A stretch of 6,834 nt of DNA, taken from NCBI GenBank assembly GCA_023136155.1, contig JAGLRT010000180.1, positions 1 through 6,834 of the forward strand, given 5' to 3'. This document shows positions 1 to 5,165 of the stretch, piece after piece; positions within the stretch are counted from its first letter, which is position 1, and each line of letters starts with the position of its first letter. The notes under the pieces are model-generated. The model searched no databases and was not told the origin of the DNA. It was given only the letters and a program-made list of their open reading frames with translations. The position numbers and the translations under genes were made by a program. Source of the DNA: Methanosarcinales archaeon (GTDB lineage: Archaea > Halobacteriota > Methanosarcinia > Methanosarcinales > Methanocomedenaceae).

Positions 1-362
1 GCACCTGCTTTGTACATCTTGTCAATGGAATGAGTATCATTTGCCCTGGCCAGGATAATACTATTTGGATTAAGTTTTCGTGTCACCAGTGTGGCAAAAA
101 TAATATCGGAATCAGTTCCGATGGTCATAATTATGGTGGAAGCCCTCTCTAAACCCACTTTTTTTAGTGTAGATTCGGATGTGGCATCACCTATAAAATG
201 GGTAAAATCTACATCCTCGAACATTTCTTCATTAGAGTCAACAACTACTAAAGGCACACTGGCATTCATCAGACGTTCAACTACCCTGTGGCCAACATCA
301 CCGTATCCCAGCACGATTGTATGGTTTTCCATCAAATCCAGTGTTTCATGTATTGTTATCAT
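1..362 (-). CDS. RCK (TrkA-N) potassium-channel regulatory protein, partial at left edge
   Basis: Reading leftward from ATG at 362-360, the frame stays open for 120 codons and runs off the window, so the C-terminus is missing. The product is a Rossmann-fold RCK domain. After a short N-terminal segment come a beta strand and the glycine loop GYGDVG (residues 19-24, an intact GxGxxG), the acidic residue ending the second strand in VVVDS (D42), then FIGDAT (57-62). These are the usual nucleotide-binding features of TrkA-N. No membrane helix is visible in the part seen. It starts 8 nt after the stop of the upstream K+ channel gene, with no clear Shine-Dalgarno, which suggests translational coupling. 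The same frame is open further upstream inside the channel gene but has no ATG, GTG or TTG in the stretch read. Inferred role: ligand-sensing regulatory subunit for the adjacent channel. It could instead be the start of a larger RCK/TrkA-C transport regulator. Confidence 0.85.
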   Translation of the reverse strand, partial: MITIHETLDLMENHTIVLGYGDVGHRVVERLMNASVPLVVVDSNEEMFEDVDFTHFIGDATSESTLKKVGLERASTIIMTIGTDSDIIFATLVTRKLNPNSIILARANDTHSIDKMYKAG

Positions 363-370
363 ATTTTTTG

Positions 371-1372
371 TTAATGTGTGAGTCGTTTGAATTTCCTCAA
401 CTGTTCCTTGGTACCTACTACAAGCAATATAGAATTCCTCTTTATTATATCATAAGACCTGGGATTCAGTGACAAAACACCCCCCTTCCATAACCCTACA
501 ATATTGGCACCTGTTAATTCCCGTATCTTTGATTCTTTAAGGCTCTTCTTCAGTAGACTGCTGCCAGGGTATATGGGAAATTCAGCAATCTCCAGGTTGT
601 CCATGAAAGCGATACTGTTGATTATCCTGTCTGTCAGGGGTTCTATGGCCTTGCGTCCAATAAAGGAACCTAATAGTGATTTTGGTGATACTACCCTGTT
701 AGCGCCTGCATATTTCAAATAATCGGAATTGTTTCTATCATTTACAATTGCCAGAACCTCTACCATGTGACAGGATTCCTTTGCAGTTAGTATGATACTG
801 GCATTCTTTTCATCACTCTGGTTGGCAATGAGTAATCTGGCCCTATACACTCCTGCAGCGTCCAGTACTTCATCTTCACCCGGGTCCCCAAAAATACATT
901 TTATACCATTCTTTAAAAGAGAACGTACCTGTTTTTCATCGTCGTCCACCACAATGAAGGGCATATTGTGGTCTTCCAGTTCGTTGACAAGTGATTCAAC
1001 CATCTTGTTGTAGCCGCAAATAATAACATGATTTTTAAGTTTTGTTGGAGCTCTGTTAGGTAGTTCTCCTTTCAATTGTTTCTCAACTAATGGCATAACC
1101 ACAAAGGGAAAGAGAAGTGCAAATAAGATTATCACTCCCGATAAAGATACTATCATACTGAATACCAATCCAACCGGTGAAGTCATCACCACATCTCCAT
1201 AACCCACTGTGGTCATGCTGCTAATAACAAAATATACTCCCTCAATTAAGCTGATTGATTCTCCTTCAAAATTTAATTTGATAAAAAGTGTAATATAACT
1301 ATACAACAAAACCATTATCCAAAAAAGGATAATAAAAAAATATAGGGTCCTGTCCGACTTTTTTTTTGCCAT
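371..1372 (-). CDS. MthK-like two-helix potassium channel with cytoplasmic RCK domain
   Basis: A 333-residue K+ channel. Order of parts: membrane helix 1 (about 10-32), pore helix (about 42-54), selectivity filter TVGYGD (55-60), membrane helix 2 (about 66-95, with a possible hinge glycine at G79), linker, RCK N-lobe (about 113-235) and a TrkA-C-like C-lobe (about 250-333, including LLVVGTKEQL). Only two helices per subunit means a tetrameric pore, as in MthK and KcsA. The RCK glycine loop is degenerate (CGYNKMVESL at 119-128 instead of GxGxxG); MthK is also degenerate there (GWSES), and MthK is gated by Ca2+. By eye the MthK Ca2+ ligands are not clearly kept: the region LIANQSD (181-187) and IVNDRN (209-214) lacks the matching acids except D212. 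The ATG at 1372 is preceded by a TATA-like element about 30 nt upstream. The next gene, 8 nt downstream, is a second RCK protein. Codons 3-5 contain a run of nine A. Confidence 0.95.
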   Translation of the reverse strand: MAKKKSDRTLYFFIILFWIMVLLYSYITLFIKLNFEGESISLIEGVYFVISSMTTVGYGDVVMTSPVGLVFSMIVSLSGVIILFALLFPFVVMPLVEKQLKGELPNRAPTKLKNHVIICGYNKMVESLVNELEDHNMPFIVVDDDEKQVRSLLKNGIKCIFGDPGEDEVLDAAGVYRARLLIANQSDEKNASIILTAKESCHMVEVLAIVNDRNNSDYLKYAGANRVVSPKSLLGSFIGRKAIEPLTDRIINSIAFMDNLEIAEFPIYPGSSLLKKSLKESKIRELTGANIVGLWKGGVLSLNPRSYDIIKRNSILLVVGTKEQLRKFKRLTH

Positions 1373-1390
1373 GTAGATTCAACACATGGA

Positions 1391-1404
1391 TTAGTACGAA
1401 CTAA
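1391..1404. promoter_or_regulatory. Palindromic operator candidate in the K+ channel promoter
   Basis: TTAGTACGAACTAA is a 14-bp near-perfect palindrome: arms TTAGT and ACTAA, CG at the centre and one mismatched pair. On the minus strand it begins at the downstream edge of the TATA-like element and lies upstream of the expected transcription start. A protein bound there would block TBP/TFB or polymerase entry, so it is read as a repressor site. No regulator gene is present next to it. Confidence 0.4.
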
Positions 1405-1410
1405 TATAAA
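1401..1410 (-). promoter_or_regulatory. TATA-like promoter element for the K+ channel gene
   Basis: On the minus strand the sequence is TTTATATTAG. Counting about 27 nt downstream from the box centre puts the transcription start near 1380, giving a leader of roughly 8 nt before the ATG at 1372. This short-leader arrangement is common in archaea and fits the absence of a Shine-Dalgarno. Read-through from pgi, which ends 61 nt upstream, remains possible. Confidence 0.5.
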
Positions 1411-1433
1411 GATTATTTATTGTTTGTATTTAT

Positions 1434-2183
1434 CTACAACAGCACCTTTTCAAACAACCACCCGAAATCCTGCGGTCTGTTCAAAAAATCCAGTTTCCCA
1501 ATATCCCGTACCAGCCCGTACATCTCCTTTCCCCTGACCAGCCCCACTTCACTGAAATTCCCGGGTTCGACTTCCCTTACCTCGGGCACGTCCCCGTAAT
1601 TGAGGTTCGCCAAAAGTCCGTTATCTGTAAAATAGTAGGCTGCCCCATACATTTTAACGTAAGGTTCGTAGACCGAAGTAAAGTCCCTGGACACCCAGTT
1701 TGCCATCTTCAATTCCTTATTACATGCATTTATGGTCACATGCCCGTAATCAGGGGGTATGATTACCTTGTTCCCGGCCGATGCCCGAATCATAACCACA
1801 TCAACTATGGCCTCACCGTCATGCTTTTGCAGCAGGTAGTGACACTCCCCGCTCAGCACCTCATACACTTCAGGATATGAAAGGTCGGTCCCCGGCGCCG
1901 GAGGGTGGTAATGTCCCAGGGTCTTGACATACTCCCTGCCTATCATGGCTGGCGGGATGACAGTTATATCATAACGCAGTTCGTGTTCTAACATGATATC
2001 CCGGTCGATACGGCTCAGTGCCATGTCCCGGTACATGTAATAAAGTTCACGGTCGCCAGCTTCAAAGATTTTGGCATCAAGCAGGACATGAGCTATGTCT
2101 GACAACATGCGTATATTTGGTTCATGCGTCCTGCCCCCGTACGTAAGTATCCTATCCATCCTATCCATATCTTGTTCTAACAC
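1434..2183 (-). CDS. pgi: Glucose-6-phosphate isomerase, archaeal cupin type
   Basis: A 249-residue metal-dependent phosphoglucose isomerase of the cupin family, unrelated in fold to the bacterial and eukaryotic enzyme. It interconverts glucose-6-phosphate and fructose-6-phosphate in the cytoplasm, serving gluconeogenesis and sugar storage in methanogens. The cupin metal site is visible: GHYHPPAPG (H91, H93), PEVYEVLSGE (E105) and the second-motif histidine in PPDYGHVT (H148). The family signature running through TDLSYPEVYEVL is well kept. The open frame begins with GTG at 2183, but the TATA-like element at 2199-2208 predicts a transcript start near 2176-2178, downstream of that codon. The ATG at 2168 (residue 6) or at 2159 (residue 9) is therefore a better start, giving 244 or 241 residues. 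The two ATGs lie in a tandem 9-nt repeat, ATGGATAGG twice. It is separated by 85 nt from ccmF and 61 nt from the channel gene, so it is probably its own transcript. Confidence 0.95.
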   Translation of the reverse strand: MLEQDMDRMDRILTYGGRTHEPNIRMLSDIAHVLLDAKIFEAGDRELYYMYRDMALSRIDRDIMLEHELRYDITVIPPAMIGREYVKTLGHYHPPAPGTDLSYPEVYEVLSGECHYLLQKHDGEAIVDVVMIRASAGNKVIIPPDYGHVTINACNKELKMANWVSRDFTSVYEPYVKMYGAAYYFTDNGLLANLNYGDVPEVREVEPGNFSEVGLVRGKEMYGLVRDIGKLDFLNRPQDFGWLFEKVLL

Positions 2184-2198
2184 TGGAATGTATAGGAT

Positions 2199-2208
2199 AT
2201 TATATATT
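2199..2208 (-). promoter_or_regulatory. TATA-like promoter element for pgi
   Basis: AATATATAAT on the minus strand. The expected start about 27 nt downstream falls at 2176-2178, inside the longest open frame. This supports translation from the ATG at 2168 with a leader of about 8-10 nt. Confidence 0.5.
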
Positions 2209-2233
2209 GTATTCGAATTGCAATAATCTATGC

Positions 2234-2246
2234 AAAAGAAAAAATA
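2234..2246 (-). terminator. T-rich terminator after the ccmF genes
   Basis: On the minus strand the sequence TTATTTTTTCTTTT lies about 20-35 nt past the ccmF C-terminal stop codon and upstream of the pgi TATA element. Archaeal RNA polymerase commonly stops at oligo-T tracts without a hairpin, and none is seen here. Confidence 0.45.
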
Positions 2247-2268
2247 ACTTTTATCAGGACACAGCAGT

Positions 2269-2910
2269 TCAGGAATTTCCGCCGCCCGACCGCAGTAACC
2301 TGACTATACGCCCTACTTCACCCGGATAGAACGACAGCATCGTACCAACAGTTATCAAAATAGTAGCCACCCAGAATACGCTCAGGTGAAGTTCACTTGT
2401 GCGAAAACTTACGAAATCCAGCACAAATATCACCGTGCCCAGATGCAGCATTGACGAACCGGTCTGCACGAAATACCCTTCTCGTTCATAGGTCAGCCCG
2501 CCTCGTCCCAGCATGGTTAATACCATGACCACTGCCTGTACCACTATGGAAACGGCCAGCAGAAATGCCAGGCTGGTGCCAATATCGGTCACCAGTGCAA
2601 TCAAAATAGTAACAGCCAGTATGCTAATCCCGGATGCCAGGAGTGACTGTCGGGGGACTATCCGTTTGGGTATGCACAGACCCAGTGCCACCAGCAGCAG
2701 CACAACGAACGGGTAGATATACTGGTTCATGCTGTCGATATAATCACCGTACATGGGATATTGGGTCCACTGGGGTATGGTCTCGGTTGTGTATGTATAA
2801 TAGCCTATACCGTACAGGCAAACCAGCCCGATTATTGCCAGCACCGCTGAAGTGAGGACTATCAGGTAGAAATCATAGGTATTTGGTTTCATTTTCAGTG
2901 TCGGCGTCAT
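2269..2910 (-). CDS. ccmF: Split CcmF, C-terminal half (cytochrome c heme lyase subunit)
   Basis: A 213-residue protein with about six membrane helices (roughly 13-36, 63-80, 90-108, 112-135, 150-168, 178-194). It matches the half of CcmF that follows the second periplasmic histidine. The segment GSSMLHLGTVIFVLDF (151-166) lines up with the E. coli CcmF segment around H491 (VLAHLG), one of the two histidines that hold the transmembrane heme b; here it is H156. Only 57 residues follow this histidine, compared with roughly 155 in the 647-residue E. coli protein, so the large periplasmic C-terminal domain is largely missing while a last helix is kept. It follows the N-terminal half by 14 nt and must be co-expressed with it. 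A second ATG at residue 7 is possible. The ribosome site is weak (GGAATG upstream). Recognition rests on the histidine motif, the topology and the neighbour; alone it would be called only a membrane protein. Confidence 0.75.
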   Translation of the reverse strand: MTPTLKMKPNTYDFYLIVLTSAVLAIIGLVCLYGIGYYTYTTETIPQWTQYPMYGDYIDSMNQYIYPFVVLLLVALGLCIPKRIVPRQSLLASGISILAVTILIALVTDIGTSLAFLLAVSIVVQAVVMVLTMLGRGGLTYEREGYFVQTGSSMLHLGTVIFVLDFVSFRTSELHLSVFWVATILITVGTMLSFYPGEVGRIVRLLRSGGGNS

Positions 2911-2924
2911 TCTTTATTCATTCC

Positions 2925-3956
2925 TTATTGTGATATGGCATGAATCCCGGGTGCAATATATGTCAGCAGGTAAGTGAATACAAGTGATATGAAACAGATG
3001 ATGCCAAGTATAGCAGTAACTTGCCACATGTTGCGCCGCTTCAGGTATATCCGGCTGTGCAGGTACGCGCTGTACAGCACCCACATCATGATACTGCCAT
3101 TTACCTTCGGGTCCCACCACCAATCTTTGCCTTCCCATGCCACTACAGCCCAGGGATAGCCAATGAGCATCCCGACCGTGAGGAGGAGGTACCCGAACTT
3201 GGCATGGTTGTATGAGATGCGGTCAAATATCTTTTCGCGACGGAAGAGCATGAACACGCATCCCACAAAGGTGATAACCAGGGATGCGTAGGCGATAAAG
3301 AGCATGGGTGGGTGAGTCCACATGTATTCTGAATTGTAGTAATAGATTATACGGAAATATAACTGGTAGAGGGTTCCATACAGCACGTTGGGGTCGGTTG
3401 CAACCGTAGCAGCGTACCAACCTGCGATTTCTGAATGCAGGCCGGGAAGGGGTTCATTGAAAGGATTGGAAGTGTAATATGTCAACAACCCGAAGGCTGC
3501 CAGCATGATATTCATTGCCGATGAAAACAGGGATGCTACTTCTGACCTCAAGAAGTTATATTGAAAATTGGTGACAACAAGAAAGATAGATATGCACAAT
3601 GTCCAGAAATATAATTTCTCGTTCTCAATCCAAAGTGGCACGGCAAATCTCAGGGAAGTGGCACTGACACCCATATCAGCGGCCATATAATTCGCAAGTT
3701 CTGGCGGATAAACCAGTTCAATTGTCTGGTAGATGCGCAGGTGGAACCATGCAATGATAATAAATCCTATCACCAGCAGCACTGTACTTGTTTTCCTCAA
3801 CTGGGCCGAGAGCGTATACGCCCGTTTGTCCCTCGTAAACATGTGATACAGGGAGACTGCACCCAACAGCAGGGATATAATTAAAATAAATGTGATTACA
3901 GGTTGACCAATGGTGGTTATGGTTTCCCTGGCAGCGAGATATTCCTGGTATGACAT
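2925..3956 (-). CDS. ccmF: Split CcmF, N-terminal half with WWD heme-handling domain
   Basis: A 343-residue polytopic membrane protein. It matches CcmF, the heme-attachment component of the system I cytochrome c maturation pathway, over that protein's N-terminal half. Matching blocks in order: RFAVPLWIENEKLYFWTL (103-120), YTSNPFNEPLP (161-171, E. coli FTSNPFSRTLP), THPPMLFIAY (214-223) carrying periplasmic ligand H215, the tryptophan-rich WWD loop WEGKDWWWDPKVNGS (274-288), the membrane histidine in YLHS (H300), and the final TYIAPGIHAIS, whose H339 equals the second periplasmic histidine (SVHAFA in E. coli). The protein stops 4 residues later, so the break falls right after this ligand. Between TSNPF and HPP it is about 20 residues longer than E. 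coli. It is first in its transcript; a TATA-like element lies about 30 nt upstream and there is no Shine-Dalgarno. Genes for CcmA, CcmB, CcmC and CcmE are not in the window. A CcsA or CcmC assignment fits less well because of the TSNPF and HPPML blocks. Confidence 0.92.
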   Translation of the reverse strand: MSYQEYLAARETITTIGQPVITFILIISLLLGAVSLYHMFTRDKRAYTLSAQLRKTSTVLLVIGFIIIAWFHLRIYQTIELVYPPELANYMAADMGVSATSLRFAVPLWIENEKLYFWTLCISIFLVVTNFQYNFLRSEVASLFSSAMNIMLAAFGLLTYYTSNPFNEPLPGLHSEIAGWYAATVATDPNVLYGTLYQLYFRIIYYYNSEYMWTHPPMLFIAYASLVITFVGCVFMLFRREKIFDRISYNHAKFGYLLLTVGMLIGYPWAVVAWEGKDWWWDPKVNGSIMMWVLYSAYLHSRIYLKRRNMWQVTAILGIICFISLVFTYLLTYIAPGIHAISQ

Positions 3957-3980
3957 TATCTATTTGAATAATTCTATTGT

Positions 3981-3998
3981 GATAAAAAAGTATTTATC
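3981..3998 (-). promoter_or_regulatory. ccmF promoter region with inverted repeat
   Basis: On the plus strand GATAAAAAAGTATTTATC forms an inverted repeat with arms GATAAA and TTTATC around 6 nt. On the minus strand the T/A-rich core is placed 25-40 nt ahead of the ATG at 3956, where a TATA box for a nearly leaderless transcript would sit. The match to the archaeal TATA consensus is only moderate. Confidence 0.4.
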
Positions 3999-4056
3999 AA
4001 GTCTGTTTTCAAGAATGCAGATTTATATTTATTAGATATATGATTGTGTTTATTTT

Positions 4057-4081
4057 CTACATAAATCCATAATATATGTAG
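4057..4081. repeat. 7-bp inverted repeat in the divergent region
   Basis: CTACATA (4057-4063) and TATGTAG (4075-4081) are perfect reverse complements around an 11-nt spacer, and the pairing can extend by a wobble and one more pair. It lies about 100 nt from the ccmF start and 180 nt from the EamA start. It could be a dimeric regulator site or a hairpin in a transcript; in DNA this AT-rich it may be chance. Confidence 0.3.
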
Positions 4082-4209
4082 GATATTAATTTAGCCTCTG
4101 GAAAAAATGTGAATAAGAATGAGAATGTTTATTTAATATTATCCAAACGAGTTTAGGAAACTTTGAGATGCAATCCAACGGCTTATTGATGCTATAGACA
4201 TAAGTTCAT

Positions 4210-4225
4210 ATCCCACAAATCCCAC
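4210..4225 (+). repeat. Direct repeat ATCCCAC x2 just upstream of the EamA TATA element
   Basis: ATCCCAC occurs at 4210-4216 and again at 4219-4225, a 9-bp period, ending 5 nt before the TATA-like element. This is the position where archaeal activators or TFB-contacting sequences lie, so it is a candidate regulatory site for the transporter gene. Confidence 0.3.
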
Positions 4226-4230
4226 TCTAC

Positions 4231-4238
4231 TAAATATC
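4231..4238 (+). promoter_or_regulatory. TATA-like promoter element for the EamA transporter gene
   Basis: TAAATATC lies with its centre about 27 nt before the ATG at 4261. The predicted transcript starts at or next to the start codon, i.e. a leaderless mRNA. This agrees with the lack of any purine-rich ribosome site before the ATG and supports the chosen start. Confidence 0.55.
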
Positions 4239-4260
4239 ATAACCACCCAATATCTCATCG

Positions 4261-5148
4261 ATGCTGACTCCCCATCTCAAAGGCTACCTCCAAATAGCAA
4301 CTGCAGCCACACTGTTCGGCATTATTGGCATCTTCGTAAAAATCATAACTCAGATGCCTATAGGTTCTATCATCTTCTACCGATTGCTATTCGGCCTGGC
4401 TGCCATTGCGCTCTTTTTCGGATGCTGTGGCCGACTTAGTGAACTGCGGCTGCGGGATAAAAAGCTCTATATCATGATGTTGGGATTATTCCAGGCCGTG
4501 ACTATGTTCTCCTATTTTATTTCGGTCAAATATACATCGGTTTCAATGGCTGCCCTGCTATTGTACACGGCACCGGTATATGTTACACTGCTTTCGCCCA
4601 TCATTTTAAAAGAATATATCACCCGTAGCAGCCTACTTGCGCTTGGTATCTCTATCTCAGGAGTTATAATTGTCATACAGCCCGGTGCCCTTTTCAAAGA
4701 TGTGGATAACATGTATGTCATGGGGCTGGCTGCCGGGCTGGTTTCGGGCCTGTGCTATGCATCTATAATCATGACTTCAAGATATCTCAGGGCTTATTAT
4801 TCGGGTACGTCACAGGCAGCCTGGGCTTTGTTCATAACAATGATTATTTTCTCCCCATATGCTACCGCCATACCAGGCAGGGTGGTGCTGGATAACCTGC
4901 TTGTCCTGGTCCTGTTCGGACTGCTGCCCACCGCTGCCTCTCTTATATTATATCTCAACGGTCTGATGCATGTCAGAGCCCAGAGCGCCAGTATCATTGC
5001 ACTGCTGGAGCCGGTCAGTGCTGTGGTCTTTGCCTCAATCTTACTCAGCGAACCCATTTCATATGTCATAATTATGGGTGGCGGGTTAATATTACTGGGT
5101 GGTGTACTGGTGAGCCGGGCGCAGGTGGGCGAATATATTCAGAAATAA
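4261..5148 (+). CDS. EamA/DMT-family transporter with ten membrane helices
   Basis: A 295-residue drug/metabolite transporter superfamily protein made of two EamA repeats. The first repeat covers about 8-140 and the second about 152-286, each with about five helices. Family features are visible: an early YRLLFG (40-45) at the start of the second helix, LYTAPVYVTLLSPIILKEYI (101-120) and then GISISGVIIVIQP (129-141) ending the first repeat. The same pattern recurs as ALLEPVSAVVFASILLSEPI (247-266) and GGGLILLGGVLVSR (273-286) in the second. Length is normal for the family and the frame is intact. Substrate cannot be told; DMT carriers export or import amino acids, nucleotide precursors, sugars and other small metabolites. 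It is transcribed alone, divergent from ccmF and convergent with the protease gene, from a probably leaderless promoter. Confidence 0.93.
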   Translation: MLTPHLKGYLQIATAATLFGIIGIFVKIITQMPIGSIIFYRLLFGLAAIALFFGCCGRLSELRLRDKKLYIMMLGLFQAVTMFSYFISVKYTSVSMAALLLYTAPVYVTLLSPIILKEYITRSSLLALGISISGVIIVIQPGALFKDVDNMYVMGLAAGLVSGLCYASIIMTSRYLRAYYSGTSQAAWALFITMIIFSPYATAIPGRVVLDNLLVLVLFGLLPTAASLILYLNGLMHVRAQSASIIALLEPVSAVVFASILLSEPISYVIIMGGGLILLGGVLVSRAQVGEYIQK

Positions 5149-5150
5149 CC

Positions 5151-5165
5151 GCCCTGTTTCAGGGC
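5151..5165. terminator. Hairpin between convergent EamA and HtrA genes
   Basis: GCCCTGTTTCAGGGC is a perfect 6-bp stem with a 3-nt loop. It begins 3 nt after the EamA stop and includes the stop codon of the protease gene on the other strand. Placed between two converging genes it can act for both. No T-run follows on either side, so it differs from a classic intrinsic terminator and may instead mark or stabilise the 3' ends. Confidence 0.45.

Larger units (their letters stand above)
3957..4260. other. AT-rich divergent intergenic region between ccmF and the EamA gene
   Basis: 304 bp with no supportable gene. It holds a promoter at each end (3981-3998 minus, 4231-4238 plus). Other features are a 7-bp inverted repeat CTACATA/TATGTAG (4057-4063 and 4075-4081), three successive hexamers GAATAA, GAATGA, GAATGT (4111-4128), and a 7-bp direct repeat ATCCCAC (4210-4225). 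The distance is large for two simple archaeal promoters, so bound regulators or a small RNA are possible, but nothing proves either. Confidence 0.6.

Noticed and set aside
91..381. A 96-codon plus-strand frame at the left edge.
   Set aside because: The minus strand over the same bases encodes a clear RCK Rossmann domain with GxGxxG, which explains the open frame opposite.
1369..1389. Inverted repeat CCATGT/ACATGG around the channel start codon as a translation-blocking hairpin.
   Set aside because: The TATA element predicts a transcript start near 1380, inside the loop, so the upstream arm would be absent from the mRNA. It could matter only in read-through transcripts from pgi.
2911..2924. 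The gap between the two ccmF genes as a sequencing frameshift in one intact CcmF gene.
   Set aside because: The upstream gene ends in a stop just after the H339 motif, the downstream gene has its own ATG and N-terminus, and split CcmF is known in other lineages. A single-base error would not produce this clean boundary.
2914..3420. Short open frames on both strands within the CcmF N-terminal gene.
   Set aside because: The CcmF frame carries all the conserved motifs; the others are out-of-frame shadows.
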